A stretch of DNA of 64,000 nucleotides from the NCBI GenBank assembly GCA_029259935.1, contig JAJDEH010000109.1, positions 1 to 64,000 on the forward strand. Direction: 5' to 3'. A model generated the notes under the pieces. That model ran no database searches and was not told the DNA's origin. It worked only from the letters and a program-made list of their open reading frames with translations. This document shows positions 8,940-17,833 of the stretch, in pieces (position 1 is the first letter of the stretch; each line of letters starts with the position of its first letter). Origin of the DNA: Planctomycetota bacterium. Its GTDB lineage: Bacteria > Planctomycetota > Planctomycetia > Pirellulales > Pirellulaceae. The position numbers and the translations under genes are program-made.

Positions 8940-8979
8940 TACTAGTCTTCTAGTATAACGAGCGGGACGGTCCCGGCAA
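8940..8979 (-). promoter_or_regulatory. Sigma-70-like promoter with two overlapping palindromes
   Basis: Reading the reverse strand, TTGCCG (8979-8974) and TATACT (8957-8952) are separated by 16 bases, a good -35/-10 pair for the zinc-ribbon gene starting at 8862. TACTAG-aaga-CTAGTA (8940-8955) is a perfect inverted repeat overlapping the -10 box, and GGGAC-c-GTCCC (8964-8974) is a second one within the spacer. Their position over the promoter suggests a repressor operator; the regulator is unknown. Confidence 0.5.
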
Positions 8980-9049
8980 TCCTCCTTGGTAAGGATAGGA
9001 ACTAGAACCACTTACGCACATTCATGGTGATTTTCGAGATTCCAGCGGA

Positions 9050-9055
9050 TATACT
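9050..9055 (+). promoter_or_regulatory. Candidate -10 box for the first DUF1501 operon
   Basis: GGATATACT places TATACT at 9050-9055, 56 bases before ATG 9111. The matching -35 region is poor, so this is a weak call. AGGAGAG about 6-8 bases before the ATG is a good ribosome binding site. Confidence 0.3.
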
Positions 9056-9110
9056 CTTGTGACCGCCCAGCGTCCCACCCAGCAGAGTAGCGAGCACAGG
9101 AGAGTCTCGA

Positions 9111-10508
9111 ATGAAGCCCCCGTCCCAGCCTCTATTCGGTCGACGACAGATTCTCCAAACGGGTGCCTTGGGCGCGGCGACGGCTGCCGCCGGAATTCCA
9201 ATCACCGCCGCGGAAGGCTCGTCGCCAAAGTCGGTCATCTTCATTTTCTTGACGGGCGGCCTATCGCATATCGATACATTTGACATGAAGCCCGATGCCC
9301 AGGATGGGATTCGCGGCGAGTTCAAACCAATCGCCACCCGCTCGCCCGGGATTCAGGTCTGCGAACATCTGCCCGAATTCGCGAAACGCAGTGAAACGTG
9401 GTCTCTCGTGCGTTCGATGGCGACCGACAGCAGCGGACATGGACCGGCTTGCCACATGCTGCTAACGGGGCGCCGCGATCTGCCGATCGGTTTTACTCCG
9501 AACAATGCCCCCACGCCCAACGAGTGGCCATCGATTCCGTCCATCCTCACCTACTCGCTTCGCGGAACCAAGCTGCCTCCGGCCGCCGTCCTGCCGCAGC
9601 CCAGCATCAACGAAGCGGGCCGAGTGCGTCCCGGCCAGTATGCGGGGCGACTTGGCAGCAGTTGGGAGTCGTGGCATATCGACATTGCGGCCAAGTGCCC
9701 GTTGGGCAACGGCGCCTGCCCGAACTGCTTTCGCTTTGAAGGAACCCCGTTCGAGCACACTGCCAACAGCATCTTTGACGTGCCGTTGTTGTCGCTGCCG
9801 GAAGGCGGCCCGGGCCGGCTGGCGGATCGCACGCAATTGCTGAATTTCATCAATCGCCAACAGCAAGGGCTCGACCGCAACGTCCGCGTTGACGAAGTCG
9901 ACAGAAAACGCCAGCAAGCGATGTCGGTGCTGGCCGACCCTCAGACCAGCAGTGCCTTTCGAGTGGAGCACGCCGATCCGGCCACGATGGCCCGTTATGG
10001 TGAGAACAAATTCGGCCTTTCGCTGTTGATGGCCAATCGCCTGTCGGAAGCGGGAGTCAAGTTCGTGCAAGTCAACCTCGGCAAGAATTCGTCTTGGGAC
10101 ACGCACCGCCGCAACTTTGTCAATCTGAAAGAAAACCTGCTGCCTTACTTGGATCGCGGCGTTTGCGCGCTGCTGGACGACCTTGTTGAAACCGGCCGCA
10201 TCGACGACACGCTGGTCATTATGACGGGCGAGTTCGGTCGCACTCCCAAGATCAACAAGGATGCCGGACGCGATCATTGGGGTCCGCTCAACACCATGCT
10301 GTTTGCCGGCGGCGGCGTGCAAGGCGGCCGCGTCTTGGGTGCTTCCGATCGCAACGGAACCGAACCAATTGACTTCCGGCAGACACCAGAGAATTTGTCG
10401 GCCACGATCTACCAGACGCTGGGCATTCCTCGCGACGCCCATTGGGTCGACGTCGACGGACGGCCACATGCGATCTATCGTGGCGCTCCGATCGAGGGTT
10501 TGATCTAG
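9111..10508 (+). CDS. DUF1501 secreted protein
   Basis: A 465-residue protein with a twin-arginine-like leader (GRRQILQTGALGAATAAAGI, residues 11-30). DUF1501 proteins share the alkaline phosphatase/sulfatase superfamily core, visible here as FIFLTGGLSHIDTFDMKP (residues 43-60) and MTGEFGRTPKINKDAGRDHWG in the C-terminal half. Their biochemical activity is not established. In planctomycetes they are usually coded beside DUF1549/DUF1553 cytochrome-like proteins and are thought to act in the periplasm or paryphoplasm. This copy heads a run of four same-strand genes. The repeat at 10506-10587 begins at its stop codon. Confidence 0.88.
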   Translation: MKPPSQPLFGRRQILQTGALGAATAAAGIPITAAEGSSPKSVIFIFLTGGLSHIDTFDMKPDAQDGIRGEFKPIATRSPGIQVCEHLPEFAKRSETWSLVRSMATDSSGHGPACHMLLTGRRDLPIGFTPNNAPTPNEWPSIPSILTYSLRGTKLPPAAVLPQPSINEAGRVRPGQYAGRLGSSWESWHIDIAAKCPLGNGACPNCFRFEGTPFEHTANSIFDVPLLSLPEGGPGRLADRTQLLNFINRQQQGLDRNVRVDEVDRKRQQAMSVLADPQTSSAFRVEHADPATMARYGENKFGLSLLMANRLSEAGVKFVQVNLGKNSSWDTHRRNFVNLKENLLPYLDRGVCALLDDLVETGRIDDTLVIMTGEFGRTPKINKDAGRDHWGPLNTMLFAGGGVQGGRVLGASDRNGTEPIDFRQTPENLSATIYQTLGIPRDAHWVDVDGRPHAIYRGAPIEGLI

Positions 10509-10587
10509 TGAGGCGGTGCCTCAGACCAATACGAGCTATCGCTCGGACCTAATGACTCGCTCTCGTTGGTCGCTGTAACTTGATTCA
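10506..10587 (+). repeat. 82-bp dispersed repeat, copy 1 (two hairpins)
   Basis: This segment matches the reverse complement of 16041-16122 at 67 of 82 positions by my hand alignment, without gaps. It holds two perfect hairpins, GAGGC-ggt-GCCTC (10510-10522) and CGAGC-tatc-GCTCG (10532-10545), both kept intact in the other copy, where differences fall in the loop or between stems. It begins at the TAG of the upstream DUF1501 gene. It could act in mRNA 3' end formation or be a non-autonomous mobile repeat. Confidence 0.7.
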
Positions 10588-10620
10588 CATGCAACAACAT
10601 TCCTCCAGCAAGTAATCTAG

Positions 10621-10643
10621 TGTCGCCTTTCGCTCCGCGAAAG
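10621..10643 (+). repeat. 23-bp hairpin repeat, copy 1
   Basis: Identical over 23 bases to 26660-26682. The core is CTTTCG-ctccg-CGAAAG (10627-10643), a 6-bp stem with a 5-base loop. It lies in the intergenic space before the second DUF1501 gene. It resembles REP-like palindromic units scattered through planctomycete genomes. Confidence 0.65.
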
Positions 10644-10684
10644 TTGGGTACTCTCGCACAGCGAATGAAACCAAGGACTGCACG

Positions 10685-12028
10685 ATGACCGGAACACGTC
10701 TAATTTCTCCGCTGTTGGGCCGACGCAGTTTCATGAAGATCGGCGGGCTGGCCCTGGGTGGACTGACGCTCCCACAAGTGTTGGCTGCCCGCGCGGCGGG
10801 GCCGGCCGATTCGCGGCGCAACAACACGTCGGTGATCTTGTTATGGATGGCGGGCGGCCCGTCGCACATCGACATGTACGACATGAAGCCCAACGCCGTT
10901 CCGGAAGTCCGCGGCCCCTTTCAGCCGATCGACACGAAGGTGCCAGGACTGGAACTGTGCGATTTGATGCCTCGGCAGGCAGCGATTGCCGACAAGCTGG
11001 CGGTCATCCGCTCGTTCCACCATACCTACAGCGTGCATGACGACGCACAGCATCTCGTGCAAACCGGCTATCCGCAATTCAATGCCCGGGCCAACGGCCA
11101 GCGTCATCCTTGCCAGGGATCGATCGTTTCGCAATTGCGCGGCTCGCCCGATGCGCAAATGCCGCCATACGTTTGCATACCCGAAGATTACCGCTCGCAT
11201 GCCGGATTCTACCAAGCGGCCGCCTTCCTCAGTGCCCGTCACAACGCGCTCAACAGTGGCGGCATTCCCGATCTGGGCAACTATCGTCCACCCGAATTTC
11301 TGCTGCCGGCCGAAGTGACACCAAGCCGATTTCAGAATCGACGCCAATTGCTAAGAGAATTCGACGCGTTACAGCGGTCGCTGGAGTCTGATCGGGCGAT
11401 CTCCGACTTAGACGACGTCCATCAACAAGCCATGCAGCTCGTCACGGGATCGAAAGCCCGCGAGGCATTTGATCTCTCGCGGGAACCGCAACATGTACAA
11501 GAAAAGTATGGCAAACATGCTTGGGGTCAATACGCGCTATTGGCCCGGCGGCTGGTCGAAGCGGGCGTGACATTCGTCACCATCAACCTCTACGAAAAGG
11601 ATGTTGATTGGTGGGACGATCATTACACCATTGAGAAGAACCTGAAAGCCCGCTTGCCGGTTTATGATCAGACGCTTTCCACGCTGGTCGAGGACATTTA
11701 CGAGCGCGGATTATCCGACCAGATATTGGTTGTCGCCTGCGGCGAATTTGGCCGGGGACCGCGCATCGACAAGAACGCGGGCCGCAGCCATTGGCCGCGT
11801 GTGATGCAAGCGGTACTCAGCGGTGGCGGCTTGCGAACCGGACAAGTAATCGGCTCGACGACGAAAGACGGCGGCGACGTGGACGACCGGCCGCTCAAGC
11901 CGGGCGATCTGTTGGCCACGATCTACCGCCACCTAGGCATCCCGTCCCAAGCGACCGTGACCGACCGCAGCCAGCGGCCCATTCCGATCGTCCAGCAAGG
12001 AAAACCGATTCGCGAACTGTTCGGCTAG
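10685..12028 (+). CDS. DUF1501 secreted protein, second tandem copy
   Basis: A 447-residue protein with a strong twin-arginine leader (LGRRSFMKIGGLALGGLTLP, residues 11-30). Core superfamily motifs are present: VILLWMAGGPSHIDMYDMKP near residues 45-64, and ACGEFGRGPRIDKNAGRSHW in the C-terminal half, where the usual T of GRTP is G and the usual RDHW is RSHW. It is not a recent duplicate of the preceding gene, since the two differ throughout. AAGGA about 8 bases before ATG 10685 supports the start. It lies in the same run as the haem-binding gene, 93 bases upstream of it. Enzymatic role unknown. Confidence 0.87.
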   Translation: MTGTRLISPLLGRRSFMKIGGLALGGLTLPQVLAARAAGPADSRRNNTSVILLWMAGGPSHIDMYDMKPNAVPEVRGPFQPIDTKVPGLELCDLMPRQAAIADKLAVIRSFHHTYSVHDDAQHLVQTGYPQFNARANGQRHPCQGSIVSQLRGSPDAQMPPYVCIPEDYRSHAGFYQAAAFLSARHNALNSGGIPDLGNYRPPEFLLPAEVTPSRFQNRRQLLREFDALQRSLESDRAISDLDDVHQQAMQLVTGSKAREAFDLSREPQHVQEKYGKHAWGQYALLARRLVEAGVTFVTINLYEKDVDWWDDHYTIEKNLKARLPVYDQTLSTLVEDIYERGLSDQILVVACGEFGRGPRIDKNAGRSHWPRVMQAVLSGGGLRTGQVIGSTTKDGGDVDDRPLKPGDLLATIYRHLGIPSQATVTDRSQRPIPIVQQGKPIRELFG

Positions 12029-12121
12029 TGCCAACGCAATTTCTGGCAGCGGCACAAGAAGCACACGTGAGCCGCGACATGCGGACGAGATCTTTATCAC
12101 CATCCAACTCAAAGCCGCTTT

Positions 12122-15100
12122 ATGAATTCGCGATCCTCATTGACGTTCCTTTTGGCTGTGCTGCTGCTTGGACCACGACTGGTCGCCGGGGCTGACTACG
12201 AGCTAACCGATCCCGACTTGAAAGTCGTGCCGATCGATTCCTCGGAGGAAGATTCCTTCTTGTCGATCCGCGCCGATACCATGGGGCGATTGTTCGTTGG
12301 CGCTCGTGAAGTTCTTTTTGTGTACGAGCCGAATAGCAAGGGCGGTTACGCTCCTCGACAGATGTTGTATCGCTTTCCCGACGACTCGTGGATTTACGAT
12401 GTCGAAATCCGAGGAAACGATCTGTACGCCATGACGAATCGGGCTTTGTACTTAATTCCCGGCGGCGTGACCGGTCGCCAGGATCTTAAAGCCAAGCGGC
12501 TGATTTGGGGGCATCCGGATTATCATCCCCATCAGTGTTTTCATGGTTTGGCCTGGGGTCCGGACGGTGATTTGTATTTGTCGATGGGAGACATGCTGGT
12601 TTGGTATGGAGATTACAATCGGTCGGACCACTGGGGCCACTGGACGTTTTTCAGCCAGCCCGAGGGAACGAAAGTGCCCTTTACCGGAGTCGGCGGCGTG
12701 CTGCGTTGCCGGCCCGACGGCAGTAACTTGCAGGTGGTCGCGCGCGGAACGCGCAACAGTTGCGGCTTGGTGTTCGACAGCCGATGGAACCTGTTTACGC
12801 ACGATAACGACCATGAGGGCCTGCCGACCGACTTTGTTCCCGGGCGGCTGTTGCACGTCACGCCGCATGCCGATTTCGCCTGGCCGCGCGGTTGGATGGC
12901 GTCGAAGACTCCGGATCGGGCCGATCTGCTGAAGACCATGTTCGACGGCATGGGGCGCGGTGTGCCGGTGGGACAGTCGTATTACGACGAAGAGTATTTG
13001 CCCGCCAAGTATCGCGACAATCTGTTGTTGGCCCGCTGGGGCAGCCGCGCGCTAACTCGTTATCCCCTGCGGCATCGCGGCGCGAGTTTTGAAACACAAG
13101 AGCATGTGCTGCTGCAGGGCTTCGAGCAGACGCGGCCCGTGGGGGTCGCGGTTGGCCGGGGCGGACGTATCTTCGTGACCTTGGCTTACATGGCCCACAA
13201 CGAAGGATCGCCCAAGTACAAGAGCGACCTGATCATGATCACGCGCAAGGACGATCCGGCCCATCATCCGTTCGAGGCTTATGACGCCGTGGCCGCCGAT
13301 CAGGACAAGCTGTGGCAGGAGCTGTCGAACGCGTCCTCGTGGCCCCGGCGGCGGGCATTTGTCGAACTTTCACGGCGCGGCGCGGATGTTCAGACCAACG
13401 CGGCGGAGATGCTCGCCAAAAAATCCGCCCAGAAGGACCCACACCAGTTAGCAACGCATTTGGTTTGGCTGGCCGCGGCCGGCGGAGCGACCGACGACGC
13501 TTTGCATGCCAAGGTGACTGGCCGCCTGCGGGAGCTGGCGACCGGACCAGATGCCAATCTGCGGCATCAAAGTGTTCGGGCTCTGGCGGAGTTCTTTGGC
13601 GCGGATGAGTCCATGCAACCCGTTTTCGCCGAGGCGCTGAAAGACCGCAATCCGCAGGTCGCGCACGCCGCGATTATTCCTTGGTTCAGGCGTCAAGGAA
13701 AACTGCCCTCGGCCTTGATTCAGGGTCCCGCCGTCAGCGACGACACCTACCTGCGCCAGGCTGCCACGCAAGTGCTGGCGAAACGATTGACCGTGGAGGA
13801 ATTGCGAATCCTCTGTGCGGCCGACGACCCGAAAGCCCGCTTGGCGGGCGTCTTGGCGGCCGGTATTCGATTGACCATGCCGCCCGCCATTGGCGCGCTG
13901 CGGGCGGATTATCCGTTGCAGCCGTGGCGTGACGAGAAGGTGTACACCGTCACCTACGACAACGAGACCGTCGATTTGCGCACGCTCGGCCGAGTGGGCG
14001 TGTTCGCGGTCGCCGAACATTGGCGCGTTGGAAACCACACCGCCGCTCAAGAACGATTGTTTCAACTGCTGCTGTCGAAACTTGAAGATCAGGACGAGAA
14101 AGTGCGGTTGCAGGCCGCCCAATTCTTGTGGCTGTTGAAAGACAGCCGCGCGGAACCGCTGATTGAGAAGGTACGAACGCTCAGCCAGCGTCAGCGGCTG
14201 ACCAAGGCTTCGCTGCGGACCATCAATTCCATTTGGACTGTGGGGCCCTTTGATGACGGGGGCGAGGGATTCTCCCGTCGTCATCCGCCCGAAAAAGGAG
14301 CCATTGATTTGGCGGCGGCCTATGCCGACGGTTCGAAAGATCTTATGTGGCGAAAGATGACCAAGCCGGGCCGCATGTTCGACTTTCGCAAGAACTTCGG
14401 TCCGGCCGATGGCACGTCGCGATACGCGTATTTCCGTTTCGAAACGCCACGCCGACAGCAGGTCATGCTGCTGCCCGGTTCCGACGACGGCTTGCGGATT
14501 TGGAACAACGGCAAATTGGCGTTTGAAAATGATGTCATTCGCGGTGGGCTGCCGCTGCAGGACATCGTCTACTTGGATCTTGAAGCGGGCAGCAATGACG
14601 TATTGATTCGCATCCGTAACGTGTCGGATGAACACAATCTGTATCTTCACTACCGGGCGCTCGATTCGGTGTCCTTGACGTTTCCCGAAAAGCTGGACAT
14701 TGCTGGATTGGCCCAGCGTCTTAAGAACGCGCGCGAAGGCGACACCAAGCTCGATCCCAAGTTGCTCACGGTCGATTGGGCGCAAGCGATTCAAGAAGGC
14801 AACGCCGAGCGCGGCCGCAAGTTGTTTAGCGCCGACGGCATTGGCTGCGCGAAATGCCACGCGGCGACGGCCGACGCAGCGGCGCTAGGCGGACCAAGTC
14901 TGGCGGCCTCGGGCAAACGTTTTACGCTCGCCTATCTGGTCGAGTCGATCTTGTTGCCCAGTGAAAAAATTGCTCCCGTCTTTCAAGGTACGATGATCGT
15001 GGCCACGGACGGACGCTTGATTTCCGGCCTGGTCGTCGGCGAGACCACCGACGAGCTAGTCGTGCTCACCACCGAAGCCAAACGGATCACCATCGCCAAG

Positions 15101-15211
15101 GCCGGCATCGAAGAGAGCAAGACCATGAAGACGTCGCCCATGCCGGCGGGGCTGATTAAGGATCCTCAAGAGTTGCGTGATCTGCTGGTTTTTCTGATGC
15201 AACAAAAGTAA
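12122..15211 (+). CDS. PVC-type haem-binding CxxCH protein with beta-propeller-like N-terminus
   Basis: A 1029-residue secreted protein (signal peptide, residues 1-23). Residues about 30-390 carry a propeller-like sequence with WGPDGDLYLSMGD and CRPDGSNLQVVARGTRNSCG, as in PVC membrane-bound dehydrogenase proteins. Residues about 400-690 are helical HEAT-like repeats. Residues about 700-880 look like a beta-sandwich (DDGLRIWNNGKLAFEND). A cytochrome c domain follows with Cys909-Ala-Lys-Cys912-His913, then GGPSLAASGKRFTLAYLVESILLPS. Haem attachment implies a periplasmic redox role, perhaps coupled to oxidation of a sugar or alcohol by the propeller. The HELGH gene starts 11 bases downstream, so they are probably one operon with the tandem DUF1501 genes. 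Confidence 0.87.
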   Translation: MNSRSSLTFLLAVLLLGPRLVAGADYELTDPDLKVVPIDSSEEDSFLSIRADTMGRLFVGAREVLFVYEPNSKGGYAPRQMLYRFPDDSWIYDVEIRGNDLYAMTNRALYLIPGGVTGRQDLKAKRLIWGHPDYHPHQCFHGLAWGPDGDLYLSMGDMLVWYGDYNRSDHWGHWTFFSQPEGTKVPFTGVGGVLRCRPDGSNLQVVARGTRNSCGLVFDSRWNLFTHDNDHEGLPTDFVPGRLLHVTPHADFAWPRGWMASKTPDRADLLKTMFDGMGRGVPVGQSYYDEEYLPAKYRDNLLLARWGSRALTRYPLRHRGASFETQEHVLLQGFEQTRPVGVAVGRGGRIFVTLAYMAHNEGSPKYKSDLIMITRKDDPAHHPFEAYDAVAADQDKLWQELSNASSWPRRRAFVELSRRGADVQTNAAEMLAKKSAQKDPHQLATHLVWLAAAGGATDDALHAKVTGRLRELATGPDANLRHQSVRALAEFFGADESMQPVFAEALKDRNPQVAHAAIIPWFRRQGKLPSALIQGPAVSDDTYLRQAATQVLAKRLTVEELRILCAADDPKARLAGVLAAGIRLTMPPAIGALRADYPLQPWRDEKVYTVTYDNETVDLRTLGRVGVFAVAEHWRVGNHTAAQERLFQLLLSKLEDQDEKVRLQAAQFLWLLKDSRAEPLIEKVRTLSQRQRLTKASLRTINSIWTVGPFDDGGEGFSRRHPPEKGAIDLAAAYADGSKDLMWRKMTKPGRMFDFRKNFGPADGTSRYAYFRFETPRRQQVMLLPGSDDGLRIWNNGKLAFENDVIRGGLPLQDIVYLDLEAGSNDVLIRIRNVSDEHNLYLHYRALDSVSLTFPEKLDIAGLAQRLKNAREGDTKLDPKLLTVDWAQAIQEGNAERGRKLFSADGIGCAKCHAATADAAALGGPSLAASGKRFTLAYLVESILLPSEKIAPVFQGTMIVATDGRLISGLVVGETTDELVVLTTEAKRITIAKAGIEESKTMKTSPMPAGLIKDPQELRDLLVFLMQQK

Positions 15212-15222
15212 CGGCCACGACG

Positions 15223-15957
15223 ATGTTTGGCTTCTTCAAGTCGAGTTGCCCGATCGACGTCGAGACGCAAGAGTGGGTCGACGAACGAATGGATTGGCTC
15301 GGTTCGCAGTTCGGCTGGGAACGTTTGCGTAATGCAGCCGTGGTCGTGCCCTCAAGAGAGTTCTTCCCAGACCCCTACGCCCCTACCGAGGAACACTTGC
15401 GCGATCTGTTAACGCTCAACTGCGGATATATGGATGTCGATCCGTCACGCGTTGAACTTAAACTCTATTCCGATGATTCGCCGGTCGTGGAGACTTCGAC
15501 AACGTTGAATCAGTATCGCGATTCGAGCGCCGGTTTTTATCATGAACAAGGCGGTATCGCGAATGTGTGGATCAATGTCAACACGTTGGACGATCCGGCG
15601 GCGGTTGTCGCCACCATGGCGCACGAACTGGGGCATGTTCACCTGCTGGGCGACGGCCGTGTCGCCGCCGATGCGGACGACCACGAACCGCTGACCGATC
15701 TATTGACGGTATTTTTCGGGATGGGTGTGATGAATGCCAACGCCGTCGTTCGCGATCGCAACTATCGCGTTGGCAACTTGGAAGGGTGGAGTATCCGCCG
15801 GCAAGGGTATCTTACGATGCCCGTCTTCGGCTATGCCTTGGCCTGTTTCGCCTATGCGCGGCTTGAGCGGAAGCCGTCTTGGGCAAAACACTTGCGTCTT
15901 GATGTTTCAGCGCCGTTTCGGCAAAGCCTGCGCCACCTACAGAGAGTCGGCGGGTGA
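15223..15957 (+). CDS. HELGH zincin-like protein of unknown function
   Basis: A 244-residue protein with no signal peptide. His134-Glu-Leu-Gly-His138 is a zincin HExxH signature, followed by VHLLGD, in which Asp144 could be a further ligand, and by EPLTDLLTVFFGMG. The spacing does not fit the metzincin consensus (no Gly at +7), so it may be a gluzincin-like or non-proteolytic member. The N-terminal half has no motif I recognise. It sits 11 bases after the haem-binding gene. A cytoplasmic metalloprotease or a domain modifying a partner is possible; the activity is inferred only from HExxH. Confidence 0.65.
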   Translation: MFGFFKSSCPIDVETQEWVDERMDWLGSQFGWERLRNAAVVVPSREFFPDPYAPTEEHLRDLLTLNCGYMDVDPSRVELKLYSDDSPVVETSTTLNQYRDSSAGFYHEQGGIANVWINVNTLDDPAAVVATMAHELGHVHLLGDGRVAADADDHEPLTDLLTVFFGMGVMNANAVVRDRNYRVGNLEGWSIRRQGYLTMPVFGYALACFAYARLERKPSWAKHLRLDVSAPFRQSLRHLQRVGG

Positions 15958-16040
15958 ACCAGGCCACAAATTTCTTAGTCACGTTCTTTGCTCCGACCGC
16001 CAGGCGTTTGGTAGTCTACTTATAGGCAAGTCGTTAATCT

Positions 16041-16122
16041 TGAGTCAAGTTTTAGCGACCAACGGGAGCGGGTTTTCGTGCCCGAGCGATAGCTCGTATT
16101 GGTTTGAGGCACTGCCTCGTTA
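16041..16122 (-). repeat. 82-bp dispersed repeat, copy 2 (inverted)
   Basis: On the reverse strand this matches 10506-10587 at 67 of 82 positions. Both hairpins are preserved (GAGGC-agt-GCCTC and CGAGC-tatc-GCTCG), while substitutions fall in the first loop and between the stems. It lies in the gap before the four-helix membrane gene, in the opposite orientation to copy 1. Confidence 0.7.
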
Positions 16123-16175
16123 GAATCGATCCGTCTTGTCCGGCTGTTCGTTTTATTCTTTCCCAAGTTCGTCCG

Positions 16176-16781
16176 ATGGCCCAAGCGATTGCGAATCTCC
16201 TGAGAATCCGTGTTTGTAGAGTCCATCTGCTGACGTGGTTGTGTGTTGTCGGCTTCGTCATTCTCACGGTCCGCTGCCAGCAACTTTCCAATCCGTTTCA
16301 ATTCTTCTCCGCTCGCCGCGGCTGGCCGCTGGTCATCTCGGTCGAGACCACGTTGCCGGTTTGGGGCAACAGACCTACGACCGAGAGGGAAGTGAACATT
16401 GCCGGGCTGGTCTTGAACATTGGTTTCTTCGCTGTCTTGACGCTGTCGTCCGCCATCGTGGTGGAAAGGAGTTTGCGTTTTTGGCTGGGACGATGGCATG
16501 TGTCGTTGGCGGCCATGGTGTGGGTGTTGTCCTTGGTGGGAGTGACGATCGCGCTCGTTCGGCAAGGATTCTGGACCATTACGTTGGACGTTCTTGATTT
16601 CTTGGAGGTTACTCACAACCAGTACATCAACGAGCTTCCCTGGCATTTGCAGGTGCCCATCTATTTCGGTATTGGCTGCCTTCTCTACGTACTGGTGTCG
16701 ACGCCGTGGACCATCTTTACCTCGGTGGTCCGAGGTCGAAAAGCGCAACGACCAACCGCCGATGGTGGTGCGGTCGACTAA
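16176..16781 (+). CDS. Membrane protein of unknown function, about four helices
   Basis: A 201-residue protein. Hydrophobic segments lie near residues 18-34, 70-88, 97-115 and 155-172, so about four membrane helices are likely; a basic tail RGRKAQRP follows. I recognise no family. The open frame reaches back to 16104, but that part overlaps the end of the dispersed repeat and ATG 16176 gives the more natural N-terminus (MAQAIANLLRIRVCRVHLLT). The equally long open frame on the opposite strand is rich in Asp/Asn/Gln/Arg and is taken as its shadow. Isolated gene; function unknown. Confidence 0.55.
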   Translation: MAQAIANLLRIRVCRVHLLTWLCVVGFVILTVRCQQLSNPFQFFSARRGWPLVISVETTLPVWGNRPTTEREVNIAGLVLNIGFFAVLTLSSAIVVERSLRFWLGRWHVSLAAMVWVLSLVGVTIALVRQGFWTITLDVLDFLEVTHNQYINELPWHLQVPIYFGIGCLLYVLVSTPWTIFTSVVRGRKAQRPTADGGAVD

Positions 16782-16953
16782 CGGGGTGCCGTTCTAACTG
16801 TCGCCGGCGGTCGCGAAGATAGAGGACTGCCGACGATCAACATTCTTCCATAATCCGCCTGGCGGCCGGCGCGCGTCGAACTCCCGTCTCGTCGCGCCCG
16901 GCTTCTCTGAAATGAGAGAAAATGTGCCAGCGAGGATTTGGATTAGCGGTTCA

Positions 16954-17163
16954 TCATTTCCCCTCCTTGCCATTCAAAGATCGTACTGACAAGTCCGCGA
17001 AGTTTCGCGGCGCGCGGACGACGACCGCGTGTCGCCGGGCCGCGTGGTCGTTAAAGGCATCGGCATAGATGTAAGCCGTCTTGTGCGATACCGATGACAA
17101 AACTTGGAAGACAACCTGGCCCCTTCGATCCAAAACAACGACATCGAACCTCTCTTCCAACAT
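16954..17163 (-). CDS. Small hypothetical protein, 69 residues
   Basis: The product begins MLEERFDVVVLDRRGQVVFQ and continues with a second beta-like stretch, RRHAVVVRAPRNF. Alternating hydrophobic patterns and a D-x-x-G-x-V turn suggest a small alpha/beta or all-beta domain. AGGGA lies about 9 bases before ATG 17163. It is downstream of the RHH gene on the same strand, 192 bases away. I do not recognise it, and a chance frame cannot be excluded. Confidence 0.4.
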   Translation of the reverse strand: MLEERFDVVVLDRRGQVVFQVLSSVSHKTAYIYADAFNDHAARRHAVVVRAPRNFADLSVRSLNGKEGK

Positions 17164-17355
17164 AAAGATATTCCCTGACGATTGGGGAGATCCTCGGCAT
17201 GCGGCGAATCAACACGGCCCCCCACCGGCAAAAAAATAATCATCCTTCCTCGCAAATAGCATTCCATGCCCGACAGTCACGTTCTTTCAAATGATTGTCT
17301 GTAGTTTCAAATGAATGTCTGTAAAAAATGCAAAGGCATCCGTGCCACGAATAAA

Positions 17356-17568
17356 TCAGTCCCTGGAATTCGTTGCCATTTGCCGCCGCTGTTCGGTGCT
17401 CATTGGACGCGGGTTGTGCATGCCGCAAATCGTTTTCGAGAATCCGAGTTTCAGTCGAATCAAGGCATTCAGACTCGTGTTCTCGCTGACGGCAGCCTGG
17501 TGCAGCGTTTCCCGTTCTTCATCGGAAACCCGCAGTGTGATGACTTTGTAGGAAGGTGAGTCCGGCAT
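17356..17568 (-). CDS. Ribbon-helix-helix-like small DNA-binding protein
   Basis: A 70-residue protein. Residues 7-40 (YKVITLRVSDEERETLHQAA, then SLNALIRLKLG) fit a CopG/Arc-type ribbon-helix-helix: a short beta strand, a polar helix, a turn and a second amphipathic helix. The tail is basic. The open frame extends to 17751, but AGGAG 8 bases before ATG 17568 and the strand-first architecture decide this start. RHH proteins are dimeric repressors, often toxin-antitoxin antitoxins, but no toxin is adjacent. It is divergent from the 577-residue membrane protein gene at 17834 and could regulate it. Confidence 0.6.
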   Translation of the reverse strand: MPDSPSYKVITLRVSDEERETLHQAAVSENTSLNALIRLKLGFSKTICGMHNPRPMSTEQRRQMATNSRD

Positions 17569-17766
17569 GGGGTTGCTCCTGGGATGGATAGTGAACAAGT
17601 GTTTATTGACAGCATGATTGCCGGTGAACGTGACTAGTTCGGTCATGCTGTCAGGAAGAAGAAAAACGATGGCAACGACCGCCCTGTGCCGCTGCGGAAT
17701 CGTCGACGGGCGACGAGGAAAATGGACGGAAAGAACGGGGTTCCCTTCCATTGCTATCGGGAAAGG

Positions 17767-17795
17767 TTAGACGCGCTTCCCGAGGCGGCTAAGAT
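17767..17795 (+). promoter_or_regulatory. Sigma-70-like promoter for the 577-residue membrane protein
   Basis: TTAGAC (17767-17772) and TAAGAT (17790-17795) are separated by 17 bases. The start codon GTG 17834 is 38 bases further on and is preceded by GAGGAA. Confidence 0.4.
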
Positions 17796-17833
17796 AAATG
17801 GCGCACTTGTGAATCAGCGCGAAGAGGAACCCC

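Noticed and set aside
13448..14860. 470-residue reverse frame inside the 1029-residue haem-binding gene
   Set aside because: Shadow of a conserved secreted protein; no motif and no start signal.
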